Shown here piece after piece: positions 1-6,484 of a stretch of 6,782 bases of DNA. Numbering within the stretch: the first letter of the stretch is position 1; every line of letters starts with the position of its first letter. The notes below the pieces were generated by a model. The model was not told where the DNA came from. It saw only the letters and a program-made list of their open reading frames with translations, and searched no databases. Origin of the DNA: Campylobacterales bacterium (GTDB lineage: Bacteria > Campylobacterota > Campylobacteria > Campylobacterales > Thiovulaceae); assembly GCA_012963895.1 (NCBI GenBank), contig DTUW01000092.1:1-6782 (forward strand). The letters are read 5' to 3'. Made by a program: the position numbers and the translations under genes.

Positions 1-1825
1 TATCATTAAATCCTATATGTGGCTGTTTTGGATTTCTCAAATCCGTTCCAACAGCTATATATTTTGCATCGGATAGGGTGAGGTTGTAGAGGGTTGGAAA
101 AATATCTTTATGAGAACCAAAAACGGAGGTATCTATATCTCCCACCTCATCTCTAATCTCTTTTGGTAGATAGAGATAGAATGGTATCCGCTTAGAATTT
201 AGAACCTCTTCATCTCTATATCTCATAATACCATCGGCAGTATGGTTATCGGCTGTTACAACTACAACTGTTCTATTTCCGAGTGGAGAGCTTTTCAGTT
301 TGTCTAAGAAGTTTCCAAGTGAATTGAGAGCATATTGAAAAGATAAAAACCGCTCTTTTGCCAATTTCAAATCCCCTGTAATACTCCATAGAAGCTCTTT
401 GGAAAATTCCAATTTTAAAGGGTGATACTCTTTTGGGAGAGTATATGGAGGGTGGTTGTCGGTTGTCATAGCCAATATGAATTGGGGCTTTTTACTCTTT
501 TCCAATTTTCTAAATATATAGTTGTATAAATATTCGTCGTGGATACCCCAAGGGTGGTAGTAGTCCCTATCTTCTCCAAACTCCTTAACTGCCGTTTTAT
601 GTATCTCAAATTTTCCTATAACATTATCAAATCCTTGAACCTTAGCAAACCCTCCAATATCTCTCCAAGAGAGGTCGCCTCCATAAATAAAGGTGGTCTC
701 ATACCCCTTGCTCTTATATACAAACGAAGGGGCAAATAGGTAAGGGGTTCTACTATGTTTGGTCTCTACAAATGGTAGAGTTCCGGGAATACGAGGAATA
801 TTCAACATTAGAGCCTCTAAGCTGTATATAGTTCCGTTGCTACTTGAAATAAAATTTCTAAATAGAAAATCTTCATCAAAGTGCTTTTTTAAACTACCCA
901 TAATATTGAAATCTTCACTCTGGAACTGGATAGGGGGTAGCCCGAAACTCTCTACAACTATTACAACTACATTAGGAGGGCTTTTCTCCAAATACTCTTG
1001 TTTAGGAGTTGTATAGGTGATATTTTGGAGTAGAGGAGTATCTAATTTCTCTTTTCCTGTATGAATTCTGAAAGCCTCTTCTATATTGTTGCTGTATCCA
1101 AATTTAGCGATGAGGTCAATATCCTCCTTTTTACTCTTTTGCCAATGTTTCCAGCCATAGATAAACGAGCGAACCCCATTATATGAAAGGGTATCTATAA
1201 ATCTATCTTCTGAAATATTGGGCATCATCTTTCCGAGAGGATACATTGCAAGAGTTCCGCGAATTGCCAAGAAATTTAGAAACAGAATAGCAAGATATGT
1301 AGCGATTGGAAATATTGGAGTAGGAAAATTTGGAATATCTGAAAATAGCTTACTAATGGTTTTCCAGAGAAGGTAGAGATATATAGTCCAGAATAGAAAT
1401 ATCCAAATAACGGGATAGTTTTTCCAAACAGTTACCAATATCGCCCAAGTATCATCGTCGAAAAGTCCGAAAAAGAGGAGATTTATATGTTCTTTGAAAA
1501 ATGAGAAAAATGCAAAATCGGCAAATAGAATAAGTGAAACTATTGTATAGGTCAGGAATAGATATATCTTGAAAAATGGAAGTAGTTTAGGTAAAAGTCG
1601 TTCTTTGGAGAAAATTAGTATTAGAGTTGGAACTGCTTGAATATATCCAATAACTGTCAAATCGAGTCTGAGACCGAAAAAGAGAGCATTTAGAGTTTGG
1701 AGAGGGTATAACTCAACTTTTTCAACCCCTCCATAGTAGAAGAGAAAAACTATTCTAAAAAGAGACATAGCCACAAGGGCTATTAGATGAAATTGGGTAA
1801 GTCGGTAAAATAGACCGAAGGTCAT
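1..1825 (-). CDS. LTA synthase-like membrane sulfatase-fold enzyme (first paralogue, C-terminal end cut off)
   Basis: My own translation of the minus strand gives an open frame of 608 codons from the ATG at 1825 to the window edge with no stop, so only the extreme C-terminus is missing. About five hydrophobic helices (roughly residues 12-31, 56-72, 84-109, 138-154, 171-190) precede a large extracytoplasmic alkaline-phosphatase/sulfatase-fold domain from about residue 283. Visible family motifs are NVVVIVVESFG with putative metal ligand Glu292, a putative nucleophile Ser335 in NGTIYSLEAL, TTDNHPPY with His458, TADNHTADG at 524-532, RIPFYLYLP and SHKDIFPTLYNL. LtaS-type enzymes transfer or cleave phospho-head groups outside the membrane; the substrate here cannot be read from sequence. 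A CxPxR formylglycine motif is absent, so it is not a classical arylsulfatase. The ATG lies 3 nt after the upstream stop, with an in-frame TAA two codons before it, so no longer start exists; there is no clear Shine-Dalgarno. Family is confident, specific function unknown. Confidence 0.88.
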   Translation of the reverse strand, partial: MTFGLFYRLTQFHLIALVAMSLFRIVFLFYYGGVEKVELYPLQTLNALFFGLRLDLTVIGYIQAVPTLILIFSKERLLPKLLPFFKIYLFLTYTIVSLILFADFAFFSFFKEHINLLFFGLFDDDTWAILVTVWKNYPVIWIFLFWTIYLYLLWKTISKLFSDIPNFPTPIFPIATYLAILFLNFLAIRGTLAMYPLGKMMPNISEDRFIDTLSYNGVRSFIYGWKHWQKSKKEDIDLIAKFGYSNNIEEAFRIHTGKEKLDTPLLQNITYTTPKQEYLEKSPPNVVVIVVESFGLPPIQFQSEDFNIMGSLKKHFDEDFLFRNFISSSNGTIYSLEALMLNIPRIPGTLPFVETKHSRTPYLFAPSFVYKSKGYETTFIYGGDLSWRDIGGFAKVQGFDNVIGKFEIHKTAVKEFGEDRDYYHPWGIHDEYLYNYIFRKLEKSKKPQFILAMTTDNHPPYTLPKEYHPLKLEFSKELLWSITGDLKLAKERFLSFQYALNSLGNFLDKLKSSPLGNRTVVVVTADNHTADGIMRYRDEEVLNSKRIPFYLYLPKEIRDEVGDIDTSVFGSHKDIFPTLYNLTLSDAKYIAVGTDLRNPKQPHIGFND

Positions 1826-1828
1826 ATA

Positions 1829-2329
1829 TTAGAATTTGTTTCGAGGTTTGTAGTTTTCTATAACTTTACCCCACATCAATTTATATTTTTTCTTCACAAA
1901 TTTCAGCTCTTCTTGGCAATTATCGAGCTGTTCAGTTAGAACCCTAAGGTTGTTCCTCTCATCTTCTAATATCTCTTGGACTGAAATAAGAGCCTCTTTT
2001 AAAAACATATTCTCCTCTTTGAGGACGGAAATAGTCTCATCTTTTGATGCTACAACTTTTTCATGAAGATTTAAGATAGTTGATATTGTCTTTTCAACGA
2101 AACCTATATTTACACTTTCGCCATTTTCTCCCGTTGTAGTTATTGCTTTGATTGCTTCTGGAACAATTAGTTTGCTCCCCTGTTCTGTATCGATATAGAT
2201 AACTCCATCAACTTCTTTAAAATTTATCTCCTTGCGAGTTATCATCTTATGAATTGTTTCCAAATCCATTCCAGTAATTTGAGAGAACTCTTTTACACTT
2301 ACCCACTTCAATTCTTCTCTATCACTCAT
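1829..2329 (-). CDS. Small HTH-plus-coiled-coil protein resembling DUF3972
   Basis: This 166-residue soluble protein has no signal peptide or membrane segment. Residues about 8-47 (WVSVKEFSQITGMDLETIHK, then an Arg/Lys-containing turn and a short beta segment, GVIYID) look like a small MerR/excisionase-type helix-turn-helix that could read DNA or bind a partner. Residues about 78-150 are rich in Glu, Lys and Leu with heptad-like spacing, so a long coiled coil and oligomerisation are likely. The tail is basic (KPRNKF). The arrangement resembles DUF3972, an uncharacterised Campylobacterota family; this assignment is from memory of the family pattern. It has a strong ribosome binding site (GAGG at 2337-2340, 7 nt from ATG) and is followed after 3 nt by an LTA-like enzyme gene, so the two are probably co-translated. 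A regulatory or scaffolding role is possible but not shown. Confidence 0.8.
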   Translation of the reverse strand: MSDREELKWVSVKEFSQITGMDLETIHKMITRKEINFKEVDGVIYIDTEQGSKLIVPEAIKAITTTGENGESVNIGFVEKTISTILNLHEKVVASKDETISVLKEENMFLKEALISVQEILEDERNNLRVLTEQLDNCQEELKFVKKKYKLMWGKVIENYKPRNKF

Positions 2330-2336
2330 CTATCTA

Positions 2337-2340
2337 CCTC
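2337..2340 (-). promoter_or_regulatory. Ribosome binding site of the DUF3972-like gene
   Basis: The minus strand reads GATGAGGTAGATAG immediately before the ATG at 2329. GAGG is 7 nt from the start codon, the best-placed Shine-Dalgarno in the window, and it supports this start. Confidence 0.7.
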
Positions 2341-2343
2341 ATC

Positions 2344-2361
2344 TATAATTCTGAAATTATA
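2344..2361. repeat. Perfect 7-bp inverted repeat in the only intergenic gap
   Basis: TATAATT and AATTATA are separated by a 4-nt centre. The repeat lies between the bioB stop and the next start. One arm contains the predicted -10 hexamer, so the dyad would cover the promoter melting region and the first transcribed bases. It could be an operator. As an RNA hairpin it is pure A-U and has no following T-tract in the direction of transcription, so it is a poor terminator. Confidence 0.5.
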
Positions 2362-2364
2362 ACA
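2356..2364 (-). promoter_or_regulatory. Extended -10 promoter element for the last two genes
   Basis: The minus strand reads TGTTATAAT, an exact extended -10 (TGnTATAAT), just after the bioB stop. Initiation would be expected near 2349, giving a leader of about 20 nt that contains the GAGG ribosome binding site. A TTGAAA at 2384-2389 is 22 nt upstream, too far for a standard -35. Housekeeping promoters in Campylobacter and Helicobacter usually lack a conserved -35, so its absence is not against the call. In an AT-rich genome such matches also arise by chance; the position in the one intergenic gap is what makes it credible. Confidence 0.45.
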
Positions 2365-2365
2365 C

Positions 2366-3202
2366 TTAACACCGTTTAGCCACTTTCAACCCTAATCTAT
2401 CTAACATCTCTAAATCCTTATGTCCCTCCTGTCCCTTAGTTGTAAGATAGTTACCTACTACAATAGAGTTAGCCCCCGCTTCAAATATCTCCTCCTGTCT
2501 CTCTTTGAAAAACGATTCTCTACCACCTGCTACCATCAATCTACCTTGAAATCTCTTTCTAATGGTTCGAATCAGTTTAAGCCCTTCATCAATTGATAAA
2601 CTATTAGGTTTCAATGGCAAAGCTGGATTGTGGTGATAGAAATTTATAGGTATCGATTCAGGTTCAAGAGAGAGAAGAGAATTTATAAAATCTTCTCTAT
2701 CCTCTTCACTCTCTCCCATTCCAAAAATTCCACCCGTGCATAGATTTAGCCCTACCTCTTTCACATTTGCACATGTTCTATATCTCTCCTCCCACGAATG
2801 GGTAGAGCAGATATATTTGTAATAGTTTTTACTTGTCTCTAAATTGTGGTTGTAGCTATCTATCCCTGCTTTTTGTAGTTCTTGCAGTTGCTCCTTAGAG
2901 GCTGTTCCATTACAGGCGATGAGGTTGAGATTTGGAAGTTCCGTTTTTACATTTTCAGCCACCGATAGAATATATTTCAAATTCTTATCAGTTATCCCTT
3001 TTCCAGCAGTAACTAGGCAGAAACCGATAGCACCCAGCTGATAGGCATCTTTTGCCTCTTGAACAATATCCTCAATCTCTTTTTTTGAATATCTCTCAAT
3101 TTTTGCTTGGTAGTGGAGGCTCTGGGTGCAGAATTTGCAATCTTCCCAACAAGTTCCACTGGTAATATTGCTAATAGCACATAAAAATATCTCTTTTTCC
3201 AT
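2366..3202 (-). CDS. bioB: Biotin synthase BioB
   Basis: BioB is a radical S-adenosylmethionine enzyme that inserts sulfur into dethiobiotin, the last step of biotin synthesis, in the cytoplasm. The CxxxCxxC motif that binds the SAM [4Fe-4S] cluster is Cys18-Cys22-Cys25. Ligands of the second, sulfur-donating [2Fe-2S] cluster are present by alignment with E. coli Cys97, Cys128, Cys188 and Arg260: here Cys62 (GFCLVTAG), Cys97 (LIACNGT), Cys155 (LCTGGIFGMGE) and Arg228 (AGGRES). YNHNLET at 117-123 matches the conserved YNHNLDT. The length of 278 residues fits the short Campylobacter/Helicobacter form, which lacks the N- and C-terminal extensions of the E. coli enzyme. It starts 5 nt after the FecR-domain gene, and its ribosome binding site lies inside that gene's last codons, so translation is coupled. 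No other biotin genes are in the window, and no BirA-type operator was recognised. Confidence 0.97.
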   Translation of the reverse strand: MEKEIFLCAISNITSGTCWEDCKFCTQSLHYQAKIERYSKKEIEDIVQEAKDAYQLGAIGFCLVTAGKGITDKNLKYILSVAENVKTELPNLNLIACNGTASKEQLQELQKAGIDSYNHNLETSKNYYKYICSTHSWEERYRTCANVKEVGLNLCTGGIFGMGESEEDREDFINSLLSLEPESIPINFYHHNPALPLKPNSLSIDEGLKLIRTIRKRFQGRLMVAGGRESFFKERQEEIFEAGANSIVVGNYLTTKGQEGHKDLEMLDRLGLKVAKRC

Positions 3203-3207
3203 CTCTT

Positions 3208-3996
3208 CTATTCTCCATTTTCTAAATGGTGTTGAATCTTATCTATTGGGTTATTTTCTATATTGGTATCTATTATATTTTCTTCTATATCGGTGGCTAT
3301 ATCCTTCATTTCAGATATATATTTTTCTGCCCTCTTTTCGATAGTGATAGGAGTAATATCATCAACCTTCAAATTTTCAATATCATCAAATTTGGATATT
3401 ACCCCATAAATTCTATTTTTCAATCTCTTCTGCTCCTTTTCAGCTTGAAGAGTAATAGCATGGAACTTCTTAGGAATGGACAATATGCTATCTTTCAGCT
3501 CTACCATCTGTCCAGCCAAAACATTTGTTATCTTTTTTCCAAATTGGACAAATATTTCACCCCTTAAACATACTACCTTTTCTACATGGTGGTTTATCTC
3601 TCCCTGAAAGTGAGTGCCTCGAATACCAACAATTAGGGATTTGGTTTGGAATTTGAAATTTTCCCTCGCAATTTTTCCAATCTCTCCTGTGATGGTTTCA
3701 AACACTCCTCTATCTACTCTTAGTCTAGCTTTTGAATTTTTGGTTTTATCAAATAGGTAGTTCTCTATCTGAAATTCTGTATTTCTACCGATGGTCACAG
3801 TGGTTTTATCTTTAAATACTATTTGAGCCTTTCCTCTATGGGTTAGCAATATATCTTTTTCCTCTAATTCAAGCCCCTTAAATGCTCTACTATCTTTACT
3901 GTCTCTAATTAGATATACCTCCCCTTTGATTGCTGAAATATATCCAACTGCTCCATATAGATATATGGAGAGAATGAAAAATATCAATAGTCTCAT
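3208..3996 (-). CDS. Exported FecR-domain protein
   Basis: This 262-residue protein starts with a signal peptide (MRLLIFFILSIYLYGAVG, cleavage likely around residues 15-18) and has no later membrane segment, so it should be periplasmic or surface-exposed. Residues about 45-150 are a FecR domain. DILLTHRGKAQIVFKD followed by TTVTIGRNTEFQI is the typical 'threshold, gain of function, score' repeat, and FKFQTKSLIVGIRGTHF is the conserved V-x-VRGT-F signature. The C-terminal third (about 180-262) is highly charged and probably helical, without a recognisable domain. There is no N-terminal anti-sigma region and no sigma factor gene nearby, so this is not a FecR of the iron-citrate type; stand-alone FecR proteins of this kind are common but poorly understood. 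It overlaps the upstream LTA-like gene by 4 nt (ATGA), and AAGGTAGGA sits about 10 nt before its ATG. A structural or binding role beside the LTA-like enzymes is inference. Confidence 0.88.
   Translation of the reverse strand: MRLLIFFILSIYLYGAVGYISAIKGEVYLIRDSKDSRAFKGLELEEKDILLTHRGKAQIVFKDKTTVTIGRNTEFQIENYLFDKTKNSKARLRVDRGVFETITGEIGKIARENFKFQTKSLIVGIRGTHFQGEINHHVEKVVCLRGEIFVQFGKKITNVLAGQMVELKDSILSIPKKFHAITLQAEKEQKRLKNRIYGVISKFDDIENLKVDDITPITIEKRAEKYISEMKDIATDIEENIIDTNIENNPIDKIQHHLENGE
3213..3216 (-). promoter_or_regulatory. Ribosome binding site of bioB inside the FecR-domain gene
   Basis: GGAG lies 10 nt before the bioB ATG and is formed by the last sense codons of the FecR-domain gene. Ribosomes finishing that gene would uncover or refill this site, implying coupled translation. 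Confidence 0.5.
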
Positions 3997-5807
3997 TTGC
4001 TATATATCCTACCTTGAACTATCAACTCCGTAAGTGTCTGCAAAATGGCTTGTAGGTCTCTATCACCTTCATATTTCCACCCCTCTCTATCTCTCATGAC
4101 CATTCTATCCCCCTCTTTCAATATTAGAGGGGTATTCGATGAGGTATCAAATAGAGAGTTTGAGAATGTGGCAAATTGAGACGAAATACCGAGCATATCC
4201 AATATTGTAGGTAATATATCGACCTGCGAACCTACTTGCTGGATAGTTTGGGGTTTGAAGATATATGGAGCATATATGATTAGAGGGATTCGAAAATGGG
4301 CAAAGTTCTGTTTAGTAATTCCTATCCCTTTTCCAATAGTGTGGTCGCCGGTGATAATGAATATAGTATCTTTGAACCATTCTCGCTCTTTGGCACTTTC
4401 GATAAACTCTTTTAGTTGGCTATCAAAGTAATATAGCAGATTTAGATACCCCTCAATTTTCCACTCATCGTGAGGATATTTCTCATATTTCCTATTTGGT
4501 AATTTGCATGGAAAATGGGTGGAGGCTGTAAATGCAAAGGTAAAAAATGGTTTTTGGAGCTTATCTATTTTTTCTAGAAGATACCTAAATAGATTTCCGT
4601 CCCAAACCGATTCAAATACCAAATCGGCATCTACCTCATCTTTTCGATATTCTCTCATCTGTTCAGCCCCAAAGGTCTTTTGGAAACCTGCTATTTGAAG
4701 AATATTGCCAATCCTGAAACTACCATATTTAGATGCTTGACCTCCAAGAGTTGTATATCCATTCTCTTTTAATAGAGTTCCAAGATATGAAAATGGAGTA
4801 GTTTCAAGTCCATAGCCTAAATATGGAATACCTGCAATTACAGGAATACCTGTAAGAATAGAAGTAATCCCCTCAATGCTCCGCTGTCCATTTGCATAGA
4901 AATTTGGAAAGGCTATCCCCTCTTTTGCTAACTTGTCCAGATATGGAGTTACTGAATAGTTTCCATCTCCAAAACTATCTACATACTTTGAGGAGAGGCT
5001 TTCAACGACGATAAGGACTATATTGTATTTTCTCCTCTCTTTTGGAATGAAATATCTCTCCAAAGGGTTTCCGTTCTCAACCCAACGAGTGATATTGGAC
5101 TCCAAATAGCTTTTAGTAATTTGTAAAGCTTTCTCACTATCCATATATTTTCGTAATTTCTTAGGTCGTCCTCTGTATATGGAGTATGTTCCATTGAGAA
5201 CGAGATTGGCTATCCTAATATCTCCTTCAAGAAAAGCATCACTAATAGCAAGGGGCTTACCTTCTATCTTCTCTCGAATTCCTAAGAATATCAAAAGAGC
5301 AACCATCAGAAAATGGGCTATTTTGCGAGATATAGAGATATTGCTATCTTCTATTTTCCAATTTGTAACCCTTTTCCAGATTAGGAATAGGATAGCAATA
5401 GAGACTGCATATATACCGATTTCCAAAAGATACCCACCAACTACATCTATCGCAAAATCCAAATCATTTCCCATTATAAAGAGTTCATTAGATAGATGGC
5501 GATGAGCATATGGAAAATAGAAGACATCTACTATATTGGTAGTAAGAATTGTTAGAAATATCCCAAACCAGATATATGAAAAGAGTTTCCGAAAACTATT
5601 CAGATAGAGAAATAGAAGCATTGGAATAGCTGTAAAAGTTAGAAGGGTGGAAATATCAAACTTGATACCAAATAGGAGAGCTTCCAATATCGATGAGGTT
5701 GAGAGTTGGGAAAAGTAATCCCAATTTGTGAAGAGCAATAGTAATCGTTCTAAGAAAAGAGAGATTAGAGATATAGCAAATAGTGTAAAAGTTTGTAATG
5801 TTCTCAT
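3993..5807 (-). CDS. LTA synthase-like membrane sulfatase-fold enzyme (second paralogue, complete)
   Basis: This is a complete 604-residue protein with the LtaS layout: about five membrane helices (roughly 9-28, 53-70, 77-98, 127-144, 163-177), a linker, and an extracytoplasmic alkaline-phosphatase-fold domain from about residue 260. Candidate metal and catalytic residues are Glu269 (IVLIVVESLSS), Ser310 (NGQRSIEGITSILTGIP), His431 (STHFPCKLP) and Asp488-His489 (ITGDHTIGKG). Their spacing (41 and 178 residues) is close to that of Glu255, Thr300 and Asp475 of S. aureus LtaS. RIPLIIYAP and SQVDILPTILDML complete the fold. Serine replaces the usual threonine nucleophile. A Gram-negative bacterium makes no lipoteichoic acid, so a lipid head-group, glycan or phosphoglycerol/phosphoethanolamine substrate is more likely; this is inference. 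It overlaps the response regulator gene by 4 nt upstream and the FecR-domain gene by 4 nt downstream (both ATGA), so all three are translationally coupled. Confidence 0.92.
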   Translation of the reverse strand: MRTLQTFTLFAISLISLFLERLLLLFTNWDYFSQLSTSSILEALLFGIKFDISTLLTFTAIPMLLFLYLNSFRKLFSYIWFGIFLTILTTNIVDVFYFPYAHRHLSNELFIMGNDLDFAIDVVGGYLLEIGIYAVSIAILFLIWKRVTNWKIEDSNISISRKIAHFLMVALLIFLGIREKIEGKPLAISDAFLEGDIRIANLVLNGTYSIYRGRPKKLRKYMDSEKALQITKSYLESNITRWVENGNPLERYFIPKERRKYNIVLIVVESLSSKYVDSFGDGNYSVTPYLDKLAKEGIAFPNFYANGQRSIEGITSILTGIPVIAGIPYLGYGLETTPFSYLGTLLKENGYTTLGGQASKYGSFRIGNILQIAGFQKTFGAEQMREYRKDEVDADLVFESVWDGNLFRYLLEKIDKLQKPFFTFAFTASTHFPCKLPNRKYEKYPHDEWKIEGYLNLLYYFDSQLKEFIESAKEREWFKDTIFIITGDHTIGKGIGITKQNFAHFRIPLIIYAPYIFKPQTIQQVGSQVDILPTILDMLGISSQFATFSNSLFDTSSNTPLILKEGDRMVMRDREGWKYEGDRDLQAILQTLTELIVQGRIYSK

Positions 5808-6481
5808 TTCAATTTATATCCAACTCCTCTCACTGCTTGAATATAGTGTTTAGTTCCATCTTTATCTATTTTGGATTTCAACCTCTTGATAGCCACATTT
5901 ACACTCTTTTCATTGCAATCATCGTTAAAAATTCCACAATCCCAAACAACTTCTAAGAGATATTCACGAGTTAGAACATGTTGGGGTCTCTCCAAAAAGG
6001 TTTGGAGGAGTCGAAATTCAACCTTAGTAAGCTCCACCTCATCAGAACCAATATAGACCTCGAAACTATCCAAATCCATAGTAATATCTCTATATCGCAG
6101 TATTCGATTAGATTTAGGATTAGTTCTATTTAGGATAGCTCTAATTCGTAATAGGAGTTCATGATTATCAAACGGTTTAGTAATATAGTCGTCCCCACCT
6201 CGAACAAATCCCTCTATTTTGTCTTCTTGACTATTTTTAGCTGTTAGAAAAATCACAGGGACAGGGTATCCCCTATCTCTAAGTTTTTGAACCAAGAGAG
6301 TTCCCTCTATGCAGGGAAGCCCCCTATCTACGATTAGCAGAGATGGAGACTCTTTTTCCAAAACTTGGAAAATATTTTCAGAATTTGTTAGCCCTATAAA
6401 TCTATACCCTTCTCCGGTTAGAAGAATTTCAAGAAGCTCTAAAATATCGGGGTGGTCGTCAATGGCTAAGATTGTAACCAT
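5804..6481 (-). CDS. OmpR/PhoB-family response regulator
   Basis: This is a 225-residue two-component regulator. The receiver domain (about 2-118) has every canonical residue: the acidic pair Asp8-Asp9, phosphoacceptor Asp52 (LLIVDRGLP), Thr80 (FLTAK) and Lys102 (ITKPF). It therefore should be phosphorylated, unlike the atypical HsrA-type regulators of Helicobacter. The winged-helix DNA-binding domain (about 128-225) shows VELTKVEFRLLQTFL, the recognition-helix region with SVNVAIKRLKSKI, and the closing RGVGYKLK. No histidine kinase is visible in the window, so the partner is either outside it or elsewhere. The gene starts 3 nt after the CZB-domain gene without a clear Shine-Dalgarno, and its stop overlaps the start of the LTA-like gene. 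Control of this envelope operon by the regulator, possibly autoregulation, is inference; no intergenic space near it allows an operator to be seen. Confidence 0.94.
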   Translation of the reverse strand: MVTILAIDDHPDILELLEILLTGEGYRFIGLTNSENIFQVLEKESPSLLIVDRGLPCIEGTLLVQKLRDRGYPVPVIFLTAKNSQEDKIEGFVRGGDDYITKPFDNHELLLRIRAILNRTNPKSNRILRYRDITMDLDSFEVYIGSDEVELTKVEFRLLQTFLERPQHVLTREYLLEVVWDCGIFNDDCNEKSVNVAIKRLKSKIDKDGTKHYIQAVRGVGYKLK

Positions 6482-6484
6482 TGG

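Noticed and set aside
539..1016. Plus-strand open frames opposite the first LTA-like gene
   Set aside because: They lie antisense to a frame with clear conserved sulfatase-fold motifs, and their translations show no recognisable domain.
2344..2361. Inverted repeat as a terminator after bioB
   Set aside because: The stem is entirely A-U, only 7 bp, and not followed by a T-tract on the transcribed strand.
3080..3086. A7 tract within bioB as a possible phase-variation site
   Set aside because: Seven bases is shorter than usual contingency tracts, the reading frame is intact, and BioB is not a typical phase-variable product.
2366..3202. BioB being truncated because it is much shorter than the E. 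coli enzyme
   Set aside because: All cluster ligands and substrate motifs are present, and 278 residues is normal for the Campylobacter/Helicobacter form.
3126..3567. Plus-strand open frames with very hydrophobic translations, suggestive of small membrane proteins
   Set aside because: They are antisense to bioB and the FecR-domain gene. Hydrophobicity is expected when AT-rich coding DNA is read on the other strand; no ribosome binding site or family match was seen.
4504..5505. Plus-strand open frames opposite the second LTA-like gene
   Set aside because: Shadows of a strongly supported 604-residue minus-strand gene.
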